64,000 nucleotides of DNA from Streptomyces sp. 135 (lineage in GTDB: Bacteria > Actinomycetota > Actinomycetes > Streptomycetales > Streptomycetaceae), in NCBI RefSeq assembly GCF_020026305.1, contig NZ_CP075691.1:6634001-6698000 (forward strand), in the 5' to 3' direction. Positions 43,128 through 54,260 of this stretch are shown in pieces. Below the pieces are notes generated by a model. The model was not told where the DNA came from, made no database searches, and saw only the letters and a program-made list of their open reading frames with translations. A program made the translations under genes and the position numbers. Within the stretch, counting starts at the first letter, position 1, and each line of letters begins with the position of its first letter.

Positions 43128-43349
43128 GACGCGCGCGCTGGGGTGGGCCGTTCGGGAAGCGGTCCTCCGCGGGCCGCTCCCCGCGAGGGAGTTGCCGCCG
43201 CCCGCGTCACCCGGGCGGCGGCAGCGCGTCCTGCCGACGACAGTGCGTCGGTTCCACTCTGCATCCGCCCCGCGTGCGGCGCACTTCGAGGGAGCGATAT
43301 CGGCCACAAGAGCCACTCGCGAGCACCGCGCGCCGCTCCGGCCCCCCCG

Positions 43350-44456
43350 TCACCCCGCCGCCGGATAGTCCACGTATCCCCGCGCTCCGCCCTCGTAGTA
43401 CGTGGCCGGGTCACCGGCGGCCAACTCGCGGCCCAGCGCGAACCGGCTGACGAGGTCCGGGTTGGCGACGAAGTGCCGGGCGAACGACACGGCGTCCGCG
43501 ACGCCCTCCCGCACGGCCGTGTTGGCGCCGGCCTGGTCGAAGCCGTTGTTGACGATGAGCGGGCCGTCGAAGCGCCGCCGGTGGCGGGTGAACACCCCGG
43601 GGTCCGCAGTGTCCGAGGGGAGTGTGAGGTCCGGGCCGCGCAGGTGCAGATAGGCCACCGGGTGGTCGTTGAGGGCGGTCACGAGCTCGTCGTAGTCCGC
43701 GAGCGTCGCCGCGTCGGCGGTGAAGCGGCCACCGGTCCACCACGGCGAGAGCCGCACGCCCACGCCCCGGCGGCCCCACGCCGCGGCCGTCGCGTCGACG
43801 ACGTCGAGCAGCAGGCGCCGCCGCCGCGCGCGGTCACCGCCGTAGGCGTCCGTACGGCGGTTGAGCCTCGGGTTGAGGAACTGGGCGAGCAGGAAGACGC
43901 CGAGGGCGCCGATCTCGACGCCGTCGAACCCGGCGCGCCGGGCGTTCTCGGAGGCCACGCGGTACTCCTCGACGGTCTCCTCGATGGCCGCGAGGCTCAT
44001 CGCGCGGGGCGTGACCGTCTCCTTGAAGCCGTTCGCCGTGAAGGACTTCTCGCACGGGTCTACCGCCGAGGGCCCGGCGGGCAGTTCGCCGCCGAGGTGG
44101 TCGGGGTGCGAGGCGGCGCCCGTGTGCCACAGCTGCTGCACGATGCGGCCGCCGAGCGCGTGTACGACGTCGGTGACGCGCCGCCAGCCGGCGACCTGCT
44201 CCCGCGTGTAGACGCCGGGGACGTGGACGAAGCCGATCGCCCGCTCGCTGACCCAGGTCCCCTCGGTCACGATCAGTCCCGCCCCGGCCCGCTGCCCGTA
44301 GTAGGCGGCGTGCAGCTCCGTCGGCGCGAGGCCCTCACCCGTGGCACGGGCCCGGGTGAGCGGGGCCATCACCACGCGGTTGGGCAGGCGCAGGTCCCCG
44401 AGGTCGAAGCCGCCGAGCAGGGGCTGGGTGAGGGCGGACGGAGTGGTGGTGGTCAT
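43350..44456 (-). CDS. Alkene reductase, old yellow enzyme family (NemA-like)
   Basis: The 368-residue FMN-dependent TIM-barrel enzyme has LPNRVVMAPLTRARATGEGL (FMN site), QLWHTGAASHPDHLGG with the substrate-binding His, and DGVEIGALGVFLLAQFLNPR. In place of the classic H-x-A/N-x-Y, the segment reads EIGALGVFLLAQFLNP, so the usual HGAHGYLL-type motif is altered. The C-terminal FMN phosphate region is VSFARHFVANPDLVSRF. It reduces activated C=C bonds or serves in electrophile detoxification. The start ATG has GAAGGAGA upstream. It is divergent from the ECF sigma gene with only 86 bp between, so the two may be co-regulated. Confidence 0.9.
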   Translation of the reverse strand: MTTTTPSALTQPLLGGFDLGDLRLPNRVVMAPLTRARATGEGLAPTELHAAYYGQRAGAGLIVTEGTWVSERAIGFVHVPGVYTREQVAGWRRVTDVVHALGGRIVQQLWHTGAASHPDHLGGELPAGPSAVDPCEKSFTANGFKETVTPRAMSLAAIEETVEEYRVASENARRAGFDGVEIGALGVFLLAQFLNPRLNRRTDAYGGDRARRRRLLLDVVDATAAAWGRRGVGVRLSPWWTGGRFTADAATLADYDELVTALNDHPVAYLHLRGPDLTLPSDTADPGVFTRHRRRFDGPLIVNNGFDQAGANTAVREGVADAVSFARHFVANPDLVSRFALGRELAAGDPATYYEGGARGYVDYPAAG

Positions 44457-44479
44457 GGCGTGTCTCCTTCGCGGGCCGA

Positions 44480-44506
44480 TGTCACGGTCGCCTCATGGCG
44501 CGCGTC
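44480..44506 (+). promoter_or_regulatory. ECF41-type promoter in front of the sigma factor gene
   Basis: TGTCACG (44480-44486) and CGTC (44503-44506) are separated by 16 bases, close to the TGTCACA-N16-CGTC motif reported for ECF41 sigma factors. It points toward the ECF gene, whose ATG begins 36 bases after CGTC, which implies positive autoregulation. Confidence 0.65.
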
Positions 44507-44542
44507 ATGAAGGTGACGGGGAACGAGCCGGAAAGGTGACCG

Positions 44543-45544
44543 ATGGACGACGGGCAGCAGCAGGCAGGCGACGTGCAGCAGGCACTGGCGGAACGGTTCG
44601 AGGCCCACCGGGGGCAGCTGCGCGGCGTCGCCCACCGCATGCTCGGCTCGCTCAGTGACGCCGACGACGCCGTCCAGGAGGCCTGGCTGCGGCTGAGCCG
44701 TACCGACGCCGAGGAGATCGGGAATCTCGCCGCCTGGCTCCGCACCGTCGTCTCCCGCCTCTGCCTCGACATGCTGCGCTCCGGCGCGGCACGCCACGAG
44801 GAGGCGGTCGGCGGCACACTCCCCGACCACCTCGGCGGGCGCGCTGCCTGGCGAGGGAGCGAACCCCAGGAACCCCAGGAACCCGAGGAACAGGCACTGG
44901 TCGCCGAGTCGGTCGGCCGCGCCCTGCTCGTCGTCCTCGACACGCTGGGCCCCGCCGAACGCGTCGCCTTCGTGCTGCACGATCTGTTCGCCGTGCCGTT
45001 CGCGCAGATCGCGCCCGTCGTGGAGCGCACCCCGGTCGCCACGAAGAAGCTCGCGAGCCGTGCGCGCGGCAAGGTCCGCGGCGCGCCACGCGCCGCCGCC
45101 CCGGAGTTCGAAGAGGAGCGGCGGGTCGTCGAGGCCTTCCTCGCGGCCGCCCGCAGCGGCGACCTCGCGGCGCTGCTCACCGTCCTCGCCCCCGATGTCG
45201 TACGCGACGCCGACCTCACCGCGCTGCCGGGGGGCCGCGCCGCACGGATCCAGGGCGCCCGGGCCGTGGCCGAGGAGACGGTCCTGCTCCGCCGCAACGC
45301 CCGCTTCGCCGAGCCCGCGCTGATCGACGGCACCGTCGGCCTGGTCGTGGCCCCCTGCGGGCGGCTGCTCCTCGCGCTGCGGATCCGTGTCGAGGGCGGC
45401 CGGGTCGCGGCGTACGAGGTGATCGCGGACCGGCGGCGGCTGCGCGCGCTGGACCTGGCGGTGCTCCCGGCGGCCGGTGCCGGCACGGCGGCCGGGGGCA
45501 GCACAGGGCGACACCCCTCGTCGTCACGCCGGGTCATGTACTAG
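44543..45544 (+). CDS. ECF41-family (SigJ-like) RNA polymerase sigma factor
   Basis: The 333-residue product has sigma region 2 (HRMLGSLSDADDAVQEAWLR), region 4 (LDTLGPAERVAFVLHDLFAV, PFAQIAPVVERTPVATKKLA) and a C-terminal SnoaL/NTF2-like extension (VEAFLAAARSGDLAALLTVL, LPGGRAARIQGARAVAEE). ECF41 members carry this extension in place of a separate anti-sigma factor, and it controls their activity. The ECF41 genes are usually next to redox or epimerase genes; here the divergent partner is an old yellow enzyme. An ECF41-like promoter lies just upstream. Confidence 0.9.
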   Translation: MDDGQQQAGDVQQALAERFEAHRGQLRGVAHRMLGSLSDADDAVQEAWLRLSRTDAEEIGNLAAWLRTVVSRLCLDMLRSGAARHEEAVGGTLPDHLGGRAAWRGSEPQEPQEPEEQALVAESVGRALLVVLDTLGPAERVAFVLHDLFAVPFAQIAPVVERTPVATKKLASRARGKVRGAPRAAAPEFEEERRVVEAFLAAARSGDLAALLTVLAPDVVRDADLTALPGGRAARIQGARAVAEETVLLRRNARFAEPALIDGTVGLVVAPCGRLLLALRIRVEGGRVAAYEVIADRRRLRALDLAVLPAAGAGTAAGGSTGRHPSSSRRVMY

Positions 45545-45547
45545 AGT

Positions 45548-45565
45548 TATCTCGACATCGAGATA
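45548..45565. promoter_or_regulatory. 18-bp perfect palindrome upstream of aconitase gene
   Basis: TATCTCGA-CA-TCGAGATA is a perfect 8-2-8 inverted repeat starting four bases after the sigma factor stop and about 130 bp before the aconitase start. This is a typical TetR/MarR-like operator geometry. The protein that binds it is unknown. Confidence 0.6.
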
Positions 45566-45606
45566 TCTGCCGAGGCGCACCAGAAGCCGCCCCTTGGTAA
45601 GGGTTA

Positions 45607-45627
45607 CCTAACTAAGCCTTACCTTAG
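45607..45627. promoter_or_regulatory. Iron-box-like site upstream of aconitase gene
   Basis: The minus strand reads CTAAGGTAAGGCTTAGTTAGG. Compared with the DmdR/IdeR consensus TTAGGTTAGGCTAACCTAA it matches about 13 of 19 positions. Aconitase is an iron-sulfur enzyme, so iron-dependent control is reasonable, but the match is imperfect. Confidence 0.4.
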
Positions 45628-45693
45628 CGGATCGACGAGGAGTCGTGGCGGCAGGATGTGACGAAACGCGCGAAAAATCTGAAGGAGACTGTC

Positions 45694-48408
<2,715 letters not shown>

Positions 48409-48426
48409 GCTTCGGTACGCAGTAGT

Positions 48427-48475
48427 CGAGGGCCGCATCCCGTCCTTTCGTACGGGGTGCGGCCCTCGCTTTTTT
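48427..48475 (+). terminator. Strong rho-independent terminator after acnA
   Basis: CGAGGGCCGCATCCCGT pairs with ACGGGGTGCGGCCCTCG with a single G-T-type mismatch around the loop CCTTTCGT, followed by CTTTTTTCG. The 17-bp stem and T-run make this the clearest intrinsic terminator in the window. Confidence 0.9.
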
Positions 48476-48493
48476 CGCCTGCGGGCCGTGGGG

Positions 48494-48520
48494 GTTGGTC
48501 GCGCAGTTCCCCGCGCCCCT
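48494..48520 (-). repeat. Dispersed GC-rich element, intergenic copy
   Basis: GGTCGCGCAGTTCCCCGCGCCC is the reverse complement of the element at 29558-29590 with one base difference over 23 bases. It lies between the acnA terminator and the acetyltransferase stop, the intergenic setting usual for this Streptomyces motif. Confidence 0.7.
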
Positions 48521-48544
48521 GACGGGGCCCGCCCAGGGTCATTC

Positions 48545-49411
48545 TCAGGCGGCTCGGCTGACGTCCAGCCGTTCGGACGACGGCTCGTATCCAGCCGCCC
48601 TGTAGGTGGCGACGGCGGCGGCGTTCGAGCTCGGGGTGGAGACGAGTGCGCTTGACGCGCCCAGTTCACGCAGCACCGCCGCGGCGGCGACGCTGATCGC
48701 CGTCCCGTAGCCGCGACCGCGATGGTCGGCGTGCACGCCCACCGGCTCCAGCAGGCCGGGCCTGCCGGGCCCGGCCGACCAGACCGTCGCCGCGGCCACC
48801 GCGTTGTCCTGGTCGTCGTAGCCGATCAGGCAGCGCGCGTCGGCGTAGACCGGCCCGGCCGCCAGGACGTGCCAGACCTCCTCGGTGAACCACGGGCTGC
48901 CGAACGCCGAGCGGTGCACCGCGGTCCGCACCCCCGCCGTCCGCGGACCGGCTACCTCGATCCGCAGGCCGGAGTCCTTCACCGGCTCGGAGAGGTCGCG
49001 GCGCAGCGGCGTCCACGGCTCGTCCGGATGCCAGCCCGCCTCCAAGAGGACCTCGCGGAGCAGGGCGCCGTCGGGGATTTCGAGGCCGACCTTCCCGGGA
49101 GGCAGGACCCCGCGCTCCGGGTCGTTGAAGTCGGCCAGCATCCGGCGCGCCAGGTCACCGTCCTGTCGCAGGTCCGGCGCGGTCGTCAGGCGCAGCACAT
49201 CAGGGGCGTCCAGGTACCCGACGGCGATGATCCGTCCGTCCACGCTCCAGGTGCGGACGGCCGCGGCCAGCCTCTCCGCGCCCAGCGCCCAGGCCCAGCC
49301 GAGGTCTCCTGGATGCAGTTGCAGCGGCGTGCGGTCGTCCTGCCATCCGCGGAGGGCGTCCACGACCCTGGTCAGCCCGTCGACGCCGGGCTCGTTCAGA
49401 ACGATCGTCAT
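48545..49411 (-). CDS. GNAT family N-acetyltransferase
   Basis: The 288-residue product has the acetyl-CoA-binding motif A of GNAT enzymes in the C-terminal half (LLEPVGVHADHRGRGYGTAI near residues 215-235, then STPSSNAAAVATYRAAGYEP). The N-terminal half (about 1-140) looks like a degenerate second GNAT-like domain. The substrate is unknown. It is convergent with acnA and starts at ATG 49411; no operon partner is evident. Confidence 0.85.
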   Translation of the reverse strand: MTIVLNEPGVDGLTRVVDALRGWQDDRTPLQLHPGDLGWAWALGAERLAAAVRTWSVDGRIIAVGYLDAPDVLRLTTAPDLRQDGDLARRMLADFNDPERGVLPPGKVGLEIPDGALLREVLLEAGWHPDEPWTPLRRDLSEPVKDSGLRIEVAGPRTAGVRTAVHRSAFGSPWFTEEVWHVLAAGPVYADARCLIGYDDQDNAVAAATVWSAGPGRPGLLEPVGVHADHRGRGYGTAISVAAAAVLRELGASSALVSTPSSNAAAVATYRAAGYEPSSERLDVSRAA

Positions 49412-49486
49412 GCCCCGTATCTCACATCATCGCCGCGACCGGCCGCACCTGGTTTTGCTCGGCCGGTCGGATCGGCGGGAGACGCC

Positions 49487-49867
49487 CTAGCCGCCGTACG
49501 GCACCGTGATCAGTTCCATGGCGTGGTCCGACGGGTCGAGGAAGTAGACCCCCTTGCCCCCGTCGTTGCGGTTGATCCCGCCCGGCTGTTTCTGGTGCGG
49601 GTCCGCCCAGTGCTGGATGCCGCGCGCCCGGATCTTGTCGTACGCCGCGTCGAACTCCGCGTCGGAGACGAGGAAGGCGTAGTGCTGCGGGGTGAGGTGT
49701 TCGGCGGGGATGGTGGCGAAGTCCAGGGTGACGCCGTTGCTCAGGGCCACCGCGATGAACGGGCCCCATTCCGCGGTGATTTCGAGGCCGAGGAGGTCCG
49801 CGAAGAACTCGGCGGACTCCCGGTTGTCCCGGGCGTGGACGATCGTGTGGTTCAGCTCGACTGACAA
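49487..49867 (-). CDS. VOC family (glyoxalase/bleomycin resistance) protein
   Basis: The 126-residue product has the VOC pattern: LNHTIVHARDNRESAEFFAD with the first metal-ligand His, HYAFLVSDAEFDAAYDKIRA in the middle, and GKGVYFLDPSDHAMELITVP with the C-terminal Glu ligand. A TTG start at 49867 is chosen since GGAGG precedes it by 6 bases and homology begins there; the frame opens to 49903. Function within the superfamily cannot be resolved. Confidence 0.88.
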   Translation of the reverse strand: MSVELNHTIVHARDNRESAEFFADLLGLEITAEWGPFIAVALSNGVTLDFATIPAEHLTPQHYAFLVSDAEFDAAYDKIRARGIQHWADPHQKQPGGINRNDGGKGVYFLDPSDHAMELITVPYGG

Positions 49868-49976
49868 GGAATGCCTCCAACAGGCATCTCCTGACACCTC
49901 CATGCCTCACCCGGTCGGTGACCGGCACGCGATGTCGCCGTGGATCTTATGCACGGCGACTCCGCGCTGTCGAGAG

Positions 49977-51326
49977 CTATTTCCTGCGGCCAAGCGCCGC
50001 CACGGCCACGGCCGCCGCCAGCACGCCGAGTGCCGCCCACCCGAACGCCGCCCGGTAGTCGGCGCCTTGCGGGGTGCCGCCGCCGAGTGCCGCGCCCACC
50101 AGGACGGCGAGGCCGAGCGAGCCGCCGAGCTGGTCGACGGAGCGCTGCACGCCGGACGCGGTGCCCGCGTCGTCCTCGGTCACGTCGGAGAGCGCCGCGT
50201 GCTGGAGGGCCACCAGGCCGATGCCCATGCCGGCCGCGACACCCAGCATGCCCGGCAGTACGTCCGCCCGGAATCCGCCGTGGTCGGGGAGCCGGGCGAG
50301 CCAGCCGAGGCCGGCCGCCGTCAGGAGCAGTCCGAGGAGCGCGGTGTACGTGACGCCGAGCGCGCCGATCAGCCGGGCCACCTGGGAGACCGCGAGCAGG
50401 AGCGCGGCGCAGAACGGCAGGTAGGCCAACCCGGCCTGGAGCGGCGGGAGTTCGATGACCTCCTGGAGGTAGAGCGTGGCCAGGAAGAAGGTGCCGGAGA
50501 GCCCGGCGCTGAGCGGCACCGTCACCGCGTTCGCGAGCGCCCGGGCGCGGTGTGCGAAGAAGGCGAGCGGAACGAGGGGATTCCTGGACCGTGCCTCGAC
50601 GAGGATGAAAGCGGCGAGGAGGACGGCTCCCGCGAGCAGGGCGGCGGGGGAGCCGCGCAGCACGCCGTAGACCAGGGCGAGTGGTCCCGCCGTCAGGAGG
50701 GCGGCGCCGGGCAGGTCGAGACGGCCGGACCGTGCGGGGCGCGGCCCGTCGGGGCGCACGAGCACCGGGGTCAGGGCGAGCACCGCCGCGGTGAGGGGCA
50801 CGTTGACACCGAAGATCCAGCGCCAGTCGAGGAGTTGGACGAGCGCGCCGGACAGCAGGACCCCGACGACGAGGCCGCTCGCGGAGATCGCCCCCCAGAT
50901 GCCGAGCGCCTTGGCGCGCTCCTCAGGACAGGGGTACAGCAGGGCGATGAGCGACATCGCGGCGGGGGAGGCGAGCGCCTCGCCCGCGCCCTGCGCGAAG
51001 CGGGCGGCGACGAGCGTCGGAAGGTTCGGCGCGAGCCCGGCCGCCAGCGAGGCGAGGGCGAAGAGCGCGGCGCCGAGCAGGAACATCCGCCGCCGGCCGA
51101 GCAGGTCGGTGAGCCGCCCGCCGAGCAGCAGAAGGCCGCCGCCGACGAGGGTGTAGCCGGTGACGACCCACGACAGGGCGGCCGGTTCCGCCTCGAAGCG
51201 GGCGCCGATGGCGGGGAGGGCGACGTTGACCACGGTCACGTCGATGGCGATGAGGAACTGGAGGAGGGAGAGCAGCGCGAGGACGGGGGTGCGCCGCGAA
51301 GAGGCGTGCGGGGTAAAGGTGTTCAC
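49977..51326 (-). CDS. MFS transporter, DHA2/EmrB-QacA type drug exporter
   Basis: The 449-residue product has about 14 membrane segments. Family motifs are LQFLIAIDVTVVNVALPAIG (motif D1-like), GGGLLLLGGRLTDLLGRRRM (motif A) and GIWGAISASGLVVGVLLSGA (motif C, antiporter type). It would export drugs or metabolites with protons. It starts at GTG 51326. The ArsR-type gene lies upstream on the same strand with a 162-bp gap that shows no gene. Confidence 0.88.
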   Translation of the reverse strand: MNTFTPHASSRRTPVLALLSLLQFLIAIDVTVVNVALPAIGARFEAEPAALSWVVTGYTLVGGGLLLLGGRLTDLLGRRRMFLLGAALFALASLAAGLAPNLPTLVAARFAQGAGEALASPAAMSLIALLYPCPEERAKALGIWGAISASGLVVGVLLSGALVQLLDWRWIFGVNVPLTAAVLALTPVLVRPDGPRPARSGRLDLPGAALLTAGPLALVYGVLRGSPAALLAGAVLLAAFILVEARSRNPLVPLAFFAHRARALANAVTVPLSAGLSGTFFLATLYLQEVIELPPLQAGLAYLPFCAALLLAVSQVARLIGALGVTYTALLGLLLTAAGLGWLARLPDHGGFRADVLPGMLGVAAGMGIGLVALQHAALSDVTEDDAGTASGVQRSVDQLGGSLGLAVLVGAALGGGTPQGADYRAAFGWAALGVLAAAVAVAALGRRK

Positions 51327-51488
51327 GTGAAGGGCACTCCAGGTCGGCCCCTGGCCGGTGTGCGGCGGGGGCTGAGGAAGACAGGGCGCTTCCGTGCCGC
51401 GGACCCGCGGGGCGGGTGGGGCACCTGGAGTTACTTGGTCACGGACATGGGCGGCAAGGTAGCCGATCCCGAGTCGGCGCGCATCCGA

Positions 51489-51797
51489 TTATTCGGCGGC
51501 CACCAGGTCCAGGAGCCCCGGGAACCGCTCGTCCAGCTCCTCCCTGCGCAACACGGCCGTCCTGCTGTTCCCGTGGTCGACCATGCGCAGCAGGCCCGCC
51601 TCGCGCATCACCTTGAAGTGGTGGGAGGTGGTGGACTTCGAGACGGGCAACTGGAAGGAGGCGCAGGTGCGTTCGGCGCCCGCCGGTTCGCGCAGGAAGC
51701 GGGCGATCACCCCGTAGCGCAGCGGGTCGGCGAGTGCGTGCAGGACCGTGCGCAGGTCCATCTCCTCCGGGAAGGGGTGCCCCTCGTCGTCCGGCAT
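51489..51797 (-). CDS. ArsR-family HTH regulator
   Basis: The 102-residue winged-helix protein has LRTVLHALADPLRYGVIARF, FQLPVSKSTTSHHFKVMREA and GLLRMVDHGNSRTAVLRREE. It lacks the ELCVCDL metal-binding Cys box, so it likely responds to something other than metal. ATG 51797 follows GAGGAGGC. It is divergent from the MFS gene at 51937, and an inverted repeat in between is a good operator candidate. It probably controls that exporter and itself. Confidence 0.9.
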   Translation of the reverse strand: MPDDEGHPFPEEMDLRTVLHALADPLRYGVIARFLREPAGAERTCASFQLPVSKSTTSHHFKVMREAGLLRMVDHGNSRTAVLRREELDERFPGLLDLVAAE

Positions 51798-51875
51798 GGG
51801 AAGCCTCCTCGATGGTTCGACCTCGATAGCTCGACAGGTTCGACTTGCATCGTACCTTCCGGGCGTGCCAAGGTC

Positions 51876-51897
51876 AGGTTCGATCAAATCCGAACCT
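51876..51897. promoter_or_regulatory. Inverted repeat between ArsR-type gene and MFS gene
   Basis: AGGTTCG-ATCAAATC-CGAACCT is a perfect 7-8-7 inverted repeat about 40 bp upstream of the MFS start. Further GGTTCGA-type half-sites occur at 51814-51845, nearer the regulator gene. This arrangement suits ArsR-type control of both divergent genes. Confidence 0.6.
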
Positions 51898-51936
51898 TGT
51901 GACCTTGCGTCATCTCCTCTCGGGGGTCTTTCCGTC

Positions 51937-53361
51937 ATGCCCGGACCACAGACACCGCCGCTCGCGCCCACCGCACCCGACGCGGCACCGCCCAGGCCAC
52001 CGTGGCTGCCGCTCGCCGCGATCCTCCTCGCCGTCTTCGTCGTCCCCATGTCCATCTCCGGGACCGCCGTCGCCCTGCCCGGCATCGGCGCCGACCTGGA
52101 CGCCGGGGCGGCCCCGCTCCAGTGGGTGGTCAACGCCTTCAACGTCGCCTTCGCCTGCTGCACCCTCGTCTGGGGCTCGGTCGCCGACATCGTCGGCCGC
52201 GTCAGGGCCTTCACCACCGGCGCGGCCCTCTACGCCGCCGCCTCGCTCGCCAGTGCCCTCGCCTCCGACGTCCTGCTCCTGGACGCGGCCCGCGCCCTCG
52301 CGGGCATCGGCGGCGCGGCGATCTTCTCCTGCGGCTCGGCGATCCTGTCCACGGCGTACGAAGGCCCTGCGCGCGCCAAGGCGTTCGCGCTCTTCGGAAC
52401 CGTCGCGGGCGTGGGCGTCGCGGTCGGCCCCTCGCTCTCCGGGGCGCTGCTCCAGAGCGTGGACTGGCGCTGGGTGTTCGCCGTGCACGCGGTGGCGCTC
52501 GCCGCCGTGCTGGTCGCCGTACCGGCCGTCGCGCGCTCGCTCCCGGCCACGCCCCGCCCGGCCGGCGTACGCGTCGACATACCCGGCAGCGCGGTCTTCG
52601 TCGTCGCCATGGTGCTGCTGACCACGGCCATCGTGCAGGGCTCCCAGTGGGGCTGGGGCAGCGCGGGCGTGCTCGGGCTCTTCGTCGGGGCCGCCGCCGC
52701 GCTGGCGGCCTTCGCCGCCGTCGAGAAGCGCCGCGCCCACCCCATGCTGGACCTGGGCCTGCTGCGCGACCGCCGCTTCCTGGGCCTGTGCCTGGTGCCG
52801 GTCGCCGGCTCCTTCGGCTTCGTCACGATGCTCACCTACCTGCCGAGTTACCTGACGGAGGTCACCGGCCGCGGCACGGGCGCCGCCGGCCTGCTCATGG
52901 TCCTGCTCACCGCGCCGATGCTCGTCTTCCCGCTGCTCGCCGCCAAGCTGGTGGCCCGCGGCGTCCCCGCCCTCACCCTGATCTACGTCAGCCTGGCCGC
53001 CCTGGTCGTCGGCGACGCCGCCCTGACGGTCTTCGGGCCGGACGTGTCCGTCGCCGTCGTCGCCCTGCCGATGATCGTCACCGGCGCGGGCATGGCCCTG
53101 GCCGCGGGCCTCGTCGACGGCCAGGCCCTGGCACTCGTCGACCCCGCGAAGGCCGGCATGGCCGCGGGCTTCCTCAACACGCTGCGGCTCGGCAGCGAGG
53201 CGGTCGCGGTGGCGCTGTACGGCTCGGTGCTCACCACGCTCACGGTGTCACGGTCGTACGACGACGCGTTCCACCTGGTGCTGTGGGGGATGGCCGGGGT
53301 CTGCCTGGCGCTGGGCGCGGCCGTCTTCGCCCTGTTGCGCGGCGGCCGCGCCCGCCGGTAA
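51937..53361 (+). CDS. MFS transporter, DHA2/EmrB-QacA type
   Basis: The 474-residue product has about 14 membrane helices and family motifs VFVVPMSISGTAVALPGIGA, CCTLVWGSVADIVGRVRAFT (motif A) and GTVAGVGVAVGPSLSGALLQ (motif C). The later segment AGLVDGQALALVDPAKAGMA is also family-like. ATG 51937 begins the first hydrophobic region after a short Pro-rich leader; the open frame extends to 51748 across the operator, so the shorter start is preferred. It is likely controlled by the divergent ArsR-type regulator. Confidence 0.88.
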   Translation: MPGPQTPPLAPTAPDAAPPRPPWLPLAAILLAVFVVPMSISGTAVALPGIGADLDAGAAPLQWVVNAFNVAFACCTLVWGSVADIVGRVRAFTTGAALYAAASLASALASDVLLLDAARALAGIGGAAIFSCGSAILSTAYEGPARAKAFALFGTVAGVGVAVGPSLSGALLQSVDWRWVFAVHAVALAAVLVAVPAVARSLPATPRPAGVRVDIPGSAVFVVAMVLLTTAIVQGSQWGWGSAGVLGLFVGAAAALAAFAAVEKRRAHPMLDLGLLRDRRFLGLCLVPVAGSFGFVTMLTYLPSYLTEVTGRGTGAAGLLMVLLTAPMLVFPLLAAKLVARGVPALTLIYVSLAALVVGDAALTVFGPDVSVAVVALPMIVTGAGMALAAGLVDGQALALVDPAKAGMAAGFLNTLRLGSEAVAVALYGSVLTTLTVSRSYDDAFHLVLWGMAGVCLALGAAVFALLRGGRARR

Positions 53362-54228
53362 TCACCGATTACCGCGCCGCCACGCCTCCAGAGTCAGCAG
53401 CCCCGGGTGCCGCTCGCGCAGGGCGGCGACATCGGCGCCGTACCCCACCTCGTCGAGCCAGACGAACATGTTCGCCAGGTCGTCGGCCCCGGCCCGCACC
53501 TCCGCCCGGCCTCCTCGACGGGGGTGCCGCTCGAAGCGGGTCGGGACGCCGTCGACCCTGGTGAACACCTCCGCGACCTGCCGTACGGTCAGCTGGTCCC
53601 CGGCGATCTCGAACTTCGAGCCGATGAACTCGCCCGGAGCGCCGAACACTTCGGCGGCGATCCGGCCGATGTCGCTCAGCGCGATCATTTGCAGCGACGT
53701 GTCCGCGCCCAGCGGAATCGAACCCACCCGCTCACCGTGCTCCGCCTGCGGCAGCATGTACGGCCAGTTCTCCATGAAGAACACCGGCCGCAGCACCGTC
53801 GCGGGCACCCCGAGGGCATCGATGTGCGCCTCGATCTCCGTCTTGGTCTCGAAGTGCGCCACGCCGGACGCGCGCCCGGCCGCGCCGACGGAGCTGTACA
53901 CCAGGTGCGCGGCGCCCACGGCCTCGGCGGCGTCGGCGACGTTCTTGCCCCGCCGCACCTCGGCTTCGGGGTCCGGGCGGGTCAGGTCGGCGGGCTGCAC
54001 GCTGAAGACGCCGTACGCGCCCCGCCCCGCCGCGAGCAGCGACGCGGGGTCGTCCAGGTCGCCGACGGCCAGTTCCGCGCCGAGCGCCTTGAGGTCCTTG
54101 GCCTCCTGCCGCCCCGGGTCACGGACGAGGGCGCGTACCGCCCAGCCGCCGTCGAGCAGCCTGCGGGCGACGGCGCCGCCCTGGCCGCCGGTCGCACCCG
54201 TGACGAGGACGGTCTTCTTGTTCGGCAT
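53362..54228 (-). CDS. NmrA family NAD(P)-binding protein
   Basis: The 288-residue product has a Rossmann motif TVLVTGATGGQGGAVARRLL at the N-terminus, then AYGVFSVQPADLTRPDPEAE and HLVYSSVGAAGRASGVAHFE. Last comes VLRPVFFMENWPYMLPQAEH as in NmrA-like/atypical SDR proteins. It lacks the YxxxK catalytic pair of true SDR reductases, so it may be a redox sensor or an NAD(P)-dependent reductase of the TMR type. ATG 54228 has AAAGGACC upstream. It follows the EamA exporter gene by 32 bp on the same strand, so they probably form an operon. Confidence 0.88.
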   Translation of the reverse strand: MPNKKTVLVTGATGGQGGAVARRLLDGGWAVRALVRDPGRQEAKDLKALGAELAVGDLDDPASLLAAGRGAYGVFSVQPADLTRPDPEAEVRRGKNVADAAEAVGAAHLVYSSVGAAGRASGVAHFETKTEIEAHIDALGVPATVLRPVFFMENWPYMLPQAEHGERVGSIPLGADTSLQMIALSDIGRIAAEVFGAPGEFIGSKFEIAGDQLTVRQVAEVFTRVDGVPTRFERHPRRGGRAEVRAGADDLANMFVWLDEVGYGADVAALRERHPGLLTLEAWRRGNR

Positions 54229-54260
54229 GGTGAGGTCCTTTCGGGGAGGGATGTTCGGTG

